Assembly: GCF_024529955.1 (NCBI RefSeq)
Contig: NZ_AP024855.1
Location: 248,001 to 312,000 of the forward strand
Direction: 5' to 3'
DNA length: 64,000 nt
DNA from: Photobacterium toruni
GTDB lineage: Bacteria; Pseudomonadota; Gammaproteobacteria; Enterobacterales; Vibrionaceae
The notes below the pieces were generated by a model. That model saw only the letters and a list, made by a program, of their open reading frames with translations. It did not search any database and was not told the origin of the DNA. Positions 52,447 through 61,135 of the stretch are shown piece by piece (within the stretch, counting starts at the first letter, position 1; each line of letters starts with the position of its first letter). Both the position numbers and the translations under genes were made by a program.

Positions 52447-53145
52447 TTATTTGGCTAGGGGCTGAATATACTTACGCTGACTATTCTGTACTGCAATATC
52501 ACGCATAAATTTTTCACCTAAAACAACCCCATTCCCCCCATCAATCAATTGGTATTCAACTTCATCATTACGATCACCAAGCTTTGTTCGCAATAAAACT
52601 ATTGGTAACCGTTTTTTATCCTTCGATTTTGCCCATGCTTTGACTGGGTATTTATATTCTTTAGCTTGAAACGTAAATTTTACCCAATTATTGCCATCTC
52701 GCTCAAATTCGACGAGATCTTTAACACCGATTCGAGATGTTGACGATTGAGGATCAATATAAGCAGAGATATGTTTTTTCCCTGATAATACAAGCACCCA
52801 CTCATGGTGACCTAAGATTAACATACCATCTTTAGTTTCTATTTTTTTCTGATGTTGAACCGCAGCTAATTTCATGGATGCTGTAGAAGCGGTAATTTTA
52901 TCTGTTGTAAGATCTGTCGAAACTGAGCCCTGCTTTTTTATCTCAATCGCTTTTTTTTCCGCAGCGACTGTTTGTGCTTGTGCCGCAGCTTTTATTTCAG
53001 CAGCCGTCACCATTGAAACAAATGTCAATGGTTTAGTTATTGGTTGTATAACTGAAGCTGTATCTTGTTGGTCATCAGTAATGGGTAATTGCTGAGCACA
53101 ACCAAAAAGAAACAAAACAAATAAACCGACTGCCGTTTTCTTCAT
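52447..53145 (-). CDS. Lipoprotein with a RimB/retropepsin-like domain lacking the DTG triplet
   Basis: A 232-residue protein with signal MKKTAVGLFVLFLFGC (Cys16) and an Ala/Lys/Gln-rich linker up to about residue 100. The C-terminal domain (ISAYIDPQSSTSRIGVKDLVEFERDGNNWVKF..., then VVLGEKFMRDIAVQNSQRKYIQ) matches the RimB-type "ATP-dependent zinc protease" fold, where relatives read A-R-I-D-T-G-A-x-T-S-S. Here the triplet is Asp-Pro-Gln, so aspartic-protease activity is unlikely. It may be a scaffold or peptidoglycan-associated protein. A strong minus-strand terminator follows. Confidence 0.7.
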   Translation of the reverse strand: MKKTAVGLFVLFLFGCAQQLPITDDQQDTASVIQPITKPLTFVSMVTAAEIKAAAQAQTVAAEKKAIEIKKQGSVSTDLTTDKITASTASMKLAAVQHQKKIETKDGMLILGHHEWVLVLSGKKHISAYIDPQSSTSRIGVKDLVEFERDGNNWVKFTFQAKEYKYPVKAWAKSKDKKRLPIVLLRTKLGDRNDEVEYQLIDGGNGVVLGEKFMRDIAVQNSQRKYIQPLAK

Positions 53146-53243
53146 AAATCATATCTTCCTTTACATGTTCACAGGTCATAGTTAACCATAATACCTAGAT
53201 TCATGTTATGCCAAATAATTCTATGCCATCAAATACATCACTA

Positions 53244-54131
53244 TTATGCAACTGACTCATATTGTGAAAACTTATTGCTTAGCCACTGCTCATTGTACCA
53301 ACCCATATTACGGCTATGCTTTGCATCGTCCCATAAACTAAAAAAATGACGACGAGTTTCAAAGCCATCATCTAAGTGGCTTTTTTCTAGATAACGTTCT
53401 GCTATATGCAGATCACTACGCACATCAAATAAATGGATAACATCCAATTCTCGATGCTTAAATCCACTATCACAAGGATCCAATAAACCTGCAACTTTAA
53501 AAGTCACCGGATCAAACAGTACATTTGCAATATGGCAATCATCATGTACAAATGATGATGATTCATGAGCAATTGGTGCTAAAATTTTGGTTCTACTTTC
53601 CCAAAGATCAGTAAATTTTTCTTTTAACCCAAGGCTAAACGGTGAACCCACACTCATTAAATAGTGATAAACACTGCCCATCCAATCATCAAATGCAGAA
53701 CTCAAATTTTGGCTAAACTCACCATTTGAAAGTTCAAACCCTTGAGGATGCTGATGCTCATGAAGTGCTAATAGAATATCAGTATAATCTTCTCTAAATA
53801 TTCTCACCGCTTTAGGATCTTCAGGTAATTGATGTGCAGAAACACCTTCTAACCAATCTAAAACGATATAATCATACCCAGACTCTCGTCCAAAAAGATA
53901 AATATCAGGAACTGGACACGACACAATTTTACGTAACTGCCCTAAGCTTGAAACTTCTTTAGCAATACGACCAACTTCACGCGAAAATTTAACGACAATT
54001 TTCGATTTTCCTGAGGCAAGAAAAACCACCCAACCATAAAAGGTTTCCTGAATATCACACACATCAGCTTTGCGGCGAAACATTGTAAAAAAAGCATTTT
54101 CAGCAATAATTTTAAGCTGTGGTTTATTCAT
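53244..54131 (-). CDS. Aminoglycoside phosphotransferase-family kinase-like protein
   Basis: A 295-residue protein (start MNKPQLKI, AAGGTGACAAAC upstream). The Brenner box HDDCHIANVLFD and the following GLLDPCDSG (in place of the usual IDW/D segment) are the catalytic motifs of the APH/choline-kinase fold. IVVKFSREV supplies the ATP-binding lysine and FFGREV-like block. It might phosphorylate a small molecule (choline, homoserine, aminoglycoside, fructosamine); antibiotic resistance cannot be assumed. Stand-alone gene. Confidence 0.82.
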   Translation of the reverse strand: MNKPQLKIIAENAFFTMFRRKADVCDIQETFYGWVVFLASGKSKIVVKFSREVGRIAKEVSSLGQLRKIVSCPVPDIYLFGRESGYDYIVLDWLEGVSAHQLPEDPKAVRIFREDYTDILLALHEHQHPQGFELSNGEFSQNLSSAFDDWMGSVYHYLMSVGSPFSLGLKEKFTDLWESRTKILAPIAHESSSFVHDDCHIANVLFDPVTFKVAGLLDPCDSGFKHRELDVIHLFDVRSDLHIAERYLEKSHLDDGFETRRHFFSLWDDAKHSRNMGWYNEQWLSNKFSQYESVA

Positions 54132-54728
54132 GTTTGTCACCTTGATTATCATGGTCACACAATACAGATGATTTATACCTTTTTGGAATAAACCATTGGT
54201 TTTAAGTGACTTTTTGTTGTTTTGTATTTTAAGAATGCATCATAACAGCAAAGATAACCAGTATTGAAAGCTAGAAAAGATGAAAATAGTTTACTTTTAC
54301 TTACAATTTCATTTTTAGTGATAATAATCTCTTTTTTTTAATGAAAATTTAGCGTTCTAAACTATTTAATTCGTTTATATAACTATAACCAATCGATAAC
54401 ATTTAAAAACAACCAAAAAAACAGTCAGATATAAAGCAAATAAATACTTATTAGACATATATCCATAGAAAACCAATCTAATACTCTTTTTAGTCAAAAA
54501 AAAAACATTTTGTATTGTAATAATCCTATTTCCACTTATTTTTTTATTTATATAGAATGTCTTGAGATTTCTATTGTTAATCATTTTAAAAGTTGATTGT
54601 TATTTGGCTATTTTTTGTGACCTAGATAAAGTTTTCATGCTAAAAGTCAGGGTTTAGTGTACTATCCAGCGACTAGAGCCAACCTCATTATGCGCTCTGT
54701 ATTTAATAACGAACGATATCGGGGCGAT
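54132..54728. other. Gene-free, extremely AT-rich region
   Basis: About 600 bases with long A/T runs. The frame at 54375-54584 (minus) has no ribosome binding site and looks spurious. The region should contain the promoters of the divergent kinase-like and ATPase genes. Confidence 0.5.
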
Positions 54729-56375
54729 ATGCAATTACTCGAAGCCAAACTCCATAAAATTGACCGTCATAACTACCGCAGCTATTCAAGTATGCGCGGT
54801 GAATATCACTTTGTTGATTTCGACTTTTTTATCGATACCGTTCAGTCGGATCCCTTTGCGCCAGCTTCTCGCGTTCGTGCTCGTCGCGCTTGGTCATTAA
54901 CTGACCTCGAATGGCTACGTGAAAAATCGACTGATTATCAACGTGCAGCTCGTGATTTTATTGCACGTTTCTTTGCTGATTTATCCCAGCAAGACAATGC
55001 TGTCTTAATTGACATGCCAGGACAGACTATTCTTGATCGCACTTCTGTTGTGTTTGATGAAGAAGGTATTGAATTACGTTTCCGCATTAATCTGCCTTCT
55101 GATGGCCGTACTATTATTGCGAAAAAGACCCTTAACTTATTGACTTTCTACTTACCAAAGATGATCCGTCGTGCCACTATCGCGCGTGAATTACCAATGG
55201 ATGAGTTACAACGTCACTGTGAAGCGGTTGAAGATCAGGTTGCGCTACGTAGCCAACTTAAACAACACAAATTATTAGCCTTTGTTGCCGATGGTAGTTT
55301 ATTACCTCGTCTTGCTGGTAATAGTGATTTACCACTAACAGATGCAGTGCCATTCCTAAGCCCTGATAATTTAGCGGTAGAATTAGAAGCGCCCCATAAA
55401 GGCAAAATTCGTGGTATGGGTATTCCGGAAGGTATTACGCTTATCGTTGGTGGTGGTTTCCACGGTAAATCAACGTTGCTTAGTGCTATTGAACGCTCAG
55501 TATATGATCATATTCCTGGCGATGGCCGTGAATATGTTGTTACCAATTATGCCGCAGCTAAAATTCGCGCTGAAGATGGTCGTTGTGTTCACAATGTAGA
55601 TCTATCACCTTACATCAGCAACTTGCCTATGGGTAAAGACACAACAGCGTTTAGCAGCCAAAATGCATCAGGTTCAACCTCACAAGCATCATGGCTACAA
55701 GAATCAATTGAATCAGGCGCTGAAGCTTTATTGATTGATGAAGATACATCAGCATCTAACTTCATGATCCGTGATGAGCGTATGCAAGCACTGATCTGTA
55801 AAGAAGACGAGCCAATTACTCCATTAGTTGACCGTATCGCACTACTGCGCGATCAACACAACATCTCAGTAATGTTAGTAATGGGCGGTTCTGGTGACTA
55901 TCTTGATGTCGCTGATACTGTCATTCAAATGCATAACTATGATGCCGTTGATGTGACAGAAAAAGCACGTGCAGTGGTGGCTTCTCACCCAACGCGTCGT
56001 AAGCAAGAAGGCACAGAGGTTATTGTTCATCCTCGCACACGTCAAATAAACCGCAGTGCACTACAAGCAATGTTGGAAGAAGGCAAATTTCGTATTCAAG
56101 TTAAAGACAAGACATCTCTTCGTTTTGGTCGTGAATACATTGATTTGCAAGCATTAGAGCAAATTGCTCACTCTAGCCAACTATTGGCTATTGGTTACTT
56201 ATGGTTCCAACTTGCACAAACTAAAGGGTGGGAAAAAAATCCTACTCGCGCATTTGCCAATATGTTGCACGATAACTGGGCTGATATGATGCCTAAATAT
56301 GGTGAAATGGCTAAACCTCGCGTTATTGAAGTCATGGCGGTATTAAACCGTATGCGTAAAGCTGAATTTAAGTAA
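54729..56375 (+). CDS. Predicted ABC-class ATPase (PF09818 family)
   Basis: About 548 residues from ATG 54729 (MQLLEAKLHKI); the frame is open to GTG 54657, so the true start is uncertain. It is a stand-alone P-loop ATPase: TLIVGGGFHGKSTLLSAIE is Walker A, and later GAEALLIDEDTSASNFMIRD is Walker B with its Asp/Glu. It is RecF/ABC-like but without a transporter partner. The PF09818 family has no established cellular role. A clean terminator follows. Confidence 0.85.
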   Translation: MQLLEAKLHKIDRHNYRSYSSMRGEYHFVDFDFFIDTVQSDPFAPASRVRARRAWSLTDLEWLREKSTDYQRAARDFIARFFADLSQQDNAVLIDMPGQTILDRTSVVFDEEGIELRFRINLPSDGRTIIAKKTLNLLTFYLPKMIRRATIARELPMDELQRHCEAVEDQVALRSQLKQHKLLAFVADGSLLPRLAGNSDLPLTDAVPFLSPDNLAVELEAPHKGKIRGMGIPEGITLIVGGGFHGKSTLLSAIERSVYDHIPGDGREYVVTNYAAAKIRAEDGRCVHNVDLSPYISNLPMGKDTTAFSSQNASGSTSQASWLQESIESGAEALLIDEDTSASNFMIRDERMQALICKEDEPITPLVDRIALLRDQHNISVMLVMGGSGDYLDVADTVIQMHNYDAVDVTEKARAVVASHPTRRKQEGTEVIVHPRTRQINRSALQAMLEEGKFRIQVKDKTSLRFGREYIDLQALEQIAHSSQLLAIGYLWFQLAQTKGWEKNPTRAFANMLHDNWADMMPKYGEMAKPRVIEVMAVLNRMRKAEFK

Positions 56376-56403
56376 GCTTTCTGCCGTCATCAGTGATGCT
56401 ATC

Positions 56404-56430
56404 AACCCCGCGTAATGCGGGGTTTATATT
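56404..56430 (+). terminator. Terminator after the ATPase gene
   Basis: AACCCCGC / GCGGGGTT, an 8-bp GC-rich stem with a 5-base loop, followed by TATATT. Confidence 0.85.
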
Positions 56431-56493
56431 AGCTCAGGATACGGTAGCGCAATAATCTACAATCAATTATAATATGCGGTCATTTTATTCGCG

Positions 56494-56540
56494 GATTACA
56501 TTCATAAACTTACCACAATCATTAGTTTATGAATGTAATC
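56494..56540 (+). promoter_or_regulatory. 17-bp perfect hairpin in the 5' untranslated region of a DEAD-box helicase gene
   Basis: GATTACATTCATAAACT and AGTTTATGAATGTAATC around a 13-base loop, 30 bases before the start codon. A second small hairpin CGGC-ATAG-GCCG follows. No T-run, so not a terminator. It could block or time translation, or be a substrate of the helicase itself (autoregulation). Confidence 0.65.
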
Positions 56541-56569
56541 GGCATAGGCCGACAGTTTAGGAACACAGC

Positions 56570-57868
56570 ATGTCATTTTTATCTCAAGGTTTTTCTCCAG
56601 AGCTTGTTAAAGCATTAACCGATATTGGTTACGAGAAACTGACCCCAATTCAGCAAAAAGCAATTCCTCAAGCACGACGTGGTGCGGATATTTTAGCTTT
56701 AGCACAAACAGGCACAGGCAAAACAGCAGCCTTTGCATTACCTATTATTCAAAAGCTATTAGACAAACCAGCAACAAAAAGCCGTTTTAACGTTCGTGCA
56801 TTAATTCTTGCACCAACACGTGAACTAGCAGAACAAATTTCAGTTAATATTAACGATTACGCTAAATATACTAATATCAATTGTACTGCTGTTTTTGGTG
56901 GCAAAAAAATGTCATCTCAAGAAAAACGCCTAGAACAAGGTGTTGATATTCTTGTTGCAACACCGGGTCGTTTAATTGAGCACATGGAACAAAATAACGT
57001 TTCATTAGCTAATCTAGAATGTTTAGTCTTTGATGAAGCTGACCGTATGCTTGATATGGGCTTTATCGGTGCTATTCGCGTAATTTTAGAAGATATTCGC
57101 ACTAAGCCACAAACGATGCTGTTCTCTGCGACCTCTTCTGCACAAATGAACGCATTAGCGGCAGATATTCTACGTAAGCCACAACGTATTACGGTTACGC
57201 CTGAAAACAGTACTGCGTCAACAGTTGCTCACGTGGTGTACCCTGTTGATGAAGATCGCAAACGTGAAATGCTATCTGAATTAATTGGTAAGAAAAACTG
57301 GCCACAAGTGCTCGTTTTTGTGAACTACAAAGAAACAGCTAACCAACTAGTTAAAGAACTAAAACTTGATGGTATTAAAGCGGTTCTTTGTCACGGTGAT
57401 AAAGCGCAAAGTGCGCGTCGTCGTGCATTAGAAGAGTTTAAAGAAGGTAAAGCACGCGTAATGGTGGCAACAGAAGTTGCGGCACGTGGTCTAGACATTC
57501 AGAACTTACCATATGTTGTAAACTACGACATGCCTTTCCTTGCTGAAGACTATGTACACCGTATTGGTCGTACTGGTCGTGCGGGACAAAAAGGTAATGC
57601 AATCTCATTTGTTAGCCGTGAAGAAGAACTTACTTTAGTTCAAATCGAGCGTTTGATTAATCAACGTATTCACCGCGTACAGTTAGAAGGCTACGAGCCA
57701 AAGAGCCGTGAAGCATTAGTTGAACGCATGAACACTAAAGCAGCTTACCGTGATCGTGCAGGTCGTCAAAATAATCCGACTCAAGATCAATCAGCTGCTG
57801 AACGTCGTGCTCGTTTACGTAAAGCTATTAGCAGTAAAGCAACTAAGATCACTCGTTTGAAGAAGTAA
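56570..57868 (+). CDS. DEAD-box RNA helicase (RhlE-like)
   Basis: A 432-residue helicase. Q motif (YEKLTPIQQKAIP), I AQTGTGKT, Ia PTRELA, II DEAD, III SAT, and [10 protein letters not shown] are in order. The tail is short and basic (RDRAGRQ...KATKITRLKK). It is the second RhlE-type helicase in the window (the other is at 41164, with a longer tail). A long perfect hairpin in the leader and a strong terminator frame it. Its main roles are in RNA remodelling and ribosome assembly. Confidence 0.92.
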   Translation: MSFLSQGFSPELVKALTDIGYEKLTPIQQKAIPQARRGADILALAQTGTGKTAAFALPIIQKLLDKPATKSRFNVRALILAPTRELAEQISVNINDYAKYTNINCTAVFGGKKMSSQEKRLEQGVDILVATPGRLIEHMEQNNVSLANLECLVFDEADRMLDMGFIGAIRVILEDIRTKPQTMLFSATSSAQMNALAADILRKPQRITVTPENSTASTVAHVVYPVDEDRKREMLSELIGKKNWPQVLVFVNYKETANQLVKELKLDGIKAVLCHGDKAQSARRRALEEFKEGKARVMVATEVAARGLDIQNLPYVVNYDMPFLAEDYVHRIGRTGRAGQKGNAISFVSREEELTLVQIERLINQRIHRVQLEGYEPKSREALVERMNTKAAYRDRAGRQNNPTQDQSAAERRARLRKAISSKATKITRLKK

Positions 57869-57890
57869 TTTTCAAATGTGAGTCAATCAT

Positions 57891-57927
57891 AAAGCTTCGA
57901 TAGTTAATCTCTATCGAAGCTTTTTTT
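57891..57927 (+). terminator. Strong terminator after the DEAD-box gene
   Basis: AAAGCTTCGATAG / CTATCGAAGCTTT with a 7-base loop and a following T-run. Confidence 0.93.
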
Positions 57928-58240
57928 GTGATAACACTCAGTAATTTGTCATCATTTAATGCAACAAACGAGTATTACACCCATTCTTTATCTCACAGTA
58001 TTTAATGATTTTCTCTGTTTTATTACTCATTTTACCAACAAACATCTCGAATAAAGTACGATGTGTTTCGTAAATTCAACTAACATTGTTGATCTAACAA
58101 CACCATTTTACTCTATTTTACTCTCTATCCCTGTCATCAATAATGCATTTATCTAATTGCAGCACTATAAAATATGCCATTAAATACACTCACTAACTTA
58201 TTCTATTTATTGATATTATTTAATATTGTTTGAGGTATAT
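57928..58240. other. Gene-free leader region of the peptide-binding protein gene
   Basis: About 310 AT-rich bases. Nothing beyond the promoter of the following gene can be seen. Confidence 0.45.
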
Positions 58241-59920
58241 ATGCGACTATCGTTGATCTTTATTGCCCTGCTATCCAGTATTTCTACTGCTGCATTAGCG
58301 AATGAACAAGCTGATGAAAAATCATACTTAACCATTATTCCTAATCACAACCCGCAGTTAATTCGAAATTTTAATCCATTTATAAATTCTCGCTTGCACA
58401 CTGCTCGTGATTTTATTTATGAACCTTTGGTTATATTCAATGAGCTTAAAGGTAATATCCCTGTATTTCGTCTTGCCAAAAATTATACCGTTAGCGATGA
58501 TTTATTATCGTTAACGTTTGATCTACGTAATGATGTTAAATGGTCTGATGGAGAGCAATTCACGGCTGATGATATTCTTTATACCTTTAATATGATAAAA
58601 GCAAACAGTGCATTAGATGATCGAGGGATCGCAAAACGTATTAGTAAAATAGAAAAAAATAATGATTATGTTATTACGTTTACCTTTAATGAAGTCAATA
58701 CAAGCCTTGTTAACGATGTTGTTAGTATTCCCATTGTACCGCAACATATCTGGAGCAAAATAGATAAACCAGAAACCTTTACCAATGAAAATCCAGTCGG
58801 TACAGGACCATTTACAGAGATTGAACGCTTTACTTCTAGCCTCTTTACTCAATGCCGCAACCCTAATTATTGGGATAATGATAATTTAAAAGTAGACTGC
58901 CTACGTATTCCACAAAAGAACCATAATGATCAAGTATTAGCTGATTTAATCAATTCTGAAATTGACTGGGCTGGCTCATTTGTGCCTGATATTGATCGTG
59001 TCTTTGTCGATGCATCTAAAAACCATGGTTATTGGTATCCGCCAGCAGGCACGCAATCTTTTGTATTAAACTTCAATTCTAACGATCCTGCAAAAAAAGA
59101 AGCACTTGAAAATATTGACTTTCGACGTGCTTTTTCAATGAGTTTAAACCGCCAAGAAATCATTGATATTGCCATTTATGGCAACGGTAAAGTGAATGAT
59201 TTTGCTTCTGGTCTTGGCTACGGTTTTGAATCGTGGTCAAATAAAAAAACACACGAAAAATATAAGCCTTATATGACACACAATGTGAAAGAGGCTAAAG
59301 CATTACTAAAAAAAGCCGGCTTTATTGATAAAGATGGTGATGGGTTTGTTGAGACGCCAAGCGGTAAAAAACTGACGTTAGAAATACAATCACCTAACGG
59401 CTGGACAGATTTCAATAATATTGTGTTACTTGCCTCGGAACAAATAAATGCGATAGGGATTAAAACCCAAGCACGTACTCCTGATTTCTCAGTTTATAAC
59501 CAAGCGATGATCACTGCTGACTATGATATTGCCTATACCAACTATTTCCATGGCGCAAGCCCACATAAATACTGGGAATCGGCTTATCATTCTCGTTACC
59601 AAAATAAAGATGGCATGCCGCGCTTTGCCATGCACTTTTGGAAAAATGTAGAATTAGACACCTTGCTTGATAGCTTTTATCAAACCAATAAACACGATCA
59701 GCAAATGACAATTGCCCACAAGATTCAAGCATTATTAGCTGAGAATATGGTGACTATACCTGTTTTATCTGGACCTAATTTCTACCAATACAATACCAAA
59801 CGTTTTACTGGATGGTGGAATGAAACGAACCCGAAAGGACGTCCTATGATATGGGAAGGAACACCTGAACGTGTATTACATGTACTTGATCTTAAACCCG
59901 TAGTCCCAACAAAAGCATAA
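58241..59920 (+). CDS. Peptide/oligopeptide ABC transporter, substrate-binding protein (family 5)
   Basis: A 559-residue secreted protein from MRLSLIFIALL (TGAGG upstream); signal peptide to about residue 20. The family-5 (OppA/DppA) blocks are present: an N-terminal NPFINSRLHTARDFIYEPLV, VKWSDGEQFTADDILYTF, ENPVGTGPFTEIERF, and FRRAFSMSLNRQEIIDIAIYGNG. No permease genes follow, so it either uses transporter parts encoded elsewhere or belongs to a chitin-oligosaccharide/peptide system (CBP-type) common in Vibrionaceae (inference). Strong terminator downstream. Confidence 0.88.
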   Translation: MRLSLIFIALLSSISTAALANEQADEKSYLTIIPNHNPQLIRNFNPFINSRLHTARDFIYEPLVIFNELKGNIPVFRLAKNYTVSDDLLSLTFDLRNDVKWSDGEQFTADDILYTFNMIKANSALDDRGIAKRISKIEKNNDYVITFTFNEVNTSLVNDVVSIPIVPQHIWSKIDKPETFTNENPVGTGPFTEIERFTSSLFTQCRNPNYWDNDNLKVDCLRIPQKNHNDQVLADLINSEIDWAGSFVPDIDRVFVDASKNHGYWYPPAGTQSFVLNFNSNDPAKKEALENIDFRRAFSMSLNRQEIIDIAIYGNGKVNDFASGLGYGFESWSNKKTHEKYKPYMTHNVKEAKALLKKAGFIDKDGDGFVETPSGKKLTLEIQSPNGWTDFNNIVLLASEQINAIGIKTQARTPDFSVYNQAMITADYDIAYTNYFHGASPHKYWESAYHSRYQNKDGMPRFAMHFWKNVELDTLLDSFYQTNKHDQQMTIAHKIQALLAENMVTIPVLSGPNFYQYNTKRFTGWWNETNPKGRPMIWEGTPERVLHVLDLKPVVPTKA

Positions 59921-59933
59921 CGTCCACCTAATA

Positions 59934-59972
59934 AAAAGCCGAGTTAAGATCGTTATCTTACTCGGCTTTTTT
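59934..59972. terminator. Bidirectional terminator
   Basis: AAAAAGCCGAGTTAAGAT / ATCTTACTCGGCTTTTTT, with one mismatch and a 4-base loop, between convergent genes. Confidence 0.92.
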
Positions 59973-60031
59973 AATACCGCTTCACTTGATATTTTAACTA
60001 TATGGCACTGTGTTATATAGCTAAAATCTAA

Positions 60032-61051
60032 CTATAATGGACGACGCTCCGCTTTAGTCGGAAAAATTCGACACCAATCATTTTTCATATCAACCACTTG
60101 CCACTGATGCTGTTTCGCCGCTTGCATTAATGCTGGGGTGAATTTACCTTCAAAAGAATCAGCACCATATTGCCACTCACGCTTGCTATCAGTGTGATGA
60201 ATTAACATACCTAAACTTGCGCCTTTTTGAGAGGTTGTCCATGATAGCATGGCTTTATCACCTGTTGAGTTACCAACCGCAAGAATTGGACGCTTACCGA
60301 TAATAGTCGCAATATTGATCGCTTTTTGTGGTCCGTCATTAATATAGACTAACTTATTGTTTTTAATCAAAGTGCCGTCTTTATAAGTATAACCAAACGC
60401 AGTACCAATCACATTTTCAGCGGGTATATGATAAATAGCCTCACTCCACGGCTTGATAAATGCACCACCAGCACCTGTCACAATAAACACATTAAATTTA
60501 TGTGCATGCAAATAATCAATCAGCTCAATCATTGGTTGATAGACTAAATCAGTATATGGACGTTTAAAGCGGGGTGACTGCGCTGTTGATAACCAATTTA
60601 AGACATCTTTACTGTATTGCTCTGGCGTTAATCCTGCTTGTGATGTCGCAAGAATGGGCAGTAAGGCTCCCCAACCTTTTGCAAAAATAGCGTTAGTATT
60701 GTTATCAAGTACCCACTTATACGGTGTTTCTGTTTTCCACTCAGGATGTTGTGCACTTTCATGCTTTATTTGACTGAAAGCAAACAAAAACTGCGTATAA
60801 GTGGGTTTTTCAGGCCATAACGTTCCATCATTATCGATGACGGCAATACGAGCACTGGGCTTCACATAATCGGGATTACCAATTGTTGTCACTTCATGAA
60901 CAAACTGAGTAATTGCGCTACGGCTAGCACTGTTATTCCATAATGGTAAAGTATTACCACTATTAGAGCATGTCGCGCTATAAGCAGAAGTGGAAACAGC
61001 CAATAAACTGACTACGCCAACCCATATCGCTGCCATTTTTTTTCTAGTCAC
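60032..61051 (-). CDS. Secreted HAD-superfamily phosphatase
   Basis: A 339-residue protein with a signal peptide (MTRKKMAAIWVGVVSLLAVSTSAYS, then Ala). The catalytic motif I is DNDGTLWPEKP (Asp73 and Asp75), motif II is VTGAGG, motif III is near KRPILAVGNSTGDKAMLSW. The arrangement is that of phosphoserine-phosphatase-like HAD enzymes in the periplasm. The substrate is unknown. A single gene on the minus strand, downstream of the fabY-like gene. Confidence 0.83.
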   Translation of the reverse strand: MTRKKMAAIWVGVVSLLAVSTSAYSATCSNSGNTLPLWNNSASRSAITQFVHEVTTIGNPDYVKPSARIAVIDNDGTLWPEKPTYTQFLFAFSQIKHESAQHPEWKTETPYKWVLDNNTNAIFAKGWGALLPILATSQAGLTPEQYSKDVLNWLSTAQSPRFKRPYTDLVYQPMIELIDYLHAHKFNVFIVTGAGGAFIKPWSEAIYHIPAENVIGTAFGYTYKDGTLIKNNKLVYINDGPQKAINIATIIGKRPILAVGNSTGDKAMLSWTTSQKGASLGMLIHHTDSKREWQYGADSFEGKFTPALMQAAKQHQWQVVDMKNDWCRIFPTKAERRPL

Positions 61052-61085
61052 AACCCTATGATCCTTGTTATTAATTTTCGTTATA

Positions 61086-61116
61086 ATAAAAAGCAGGTCG
61101 TTAATGGCCTGCTTTC
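61086..61116 (-). terminator. Terminator of the fabY-like gene
   Basis: On the minus strand: AAAGCAGG / CCTGCTTT stem followed by TTATTAT. It lies 20 bases after the stop of the gene at 61136. Confidence 0.78.
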
Positions 61117-61135
61117 TCTTTCCTATTTACTTATT

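Noticed and set aside
54375..54584. 69-residue hydrophobic frame (minus strand)
   Set aside because: No ribosome binding site, extreme AT content, and no sign of coding constraint.
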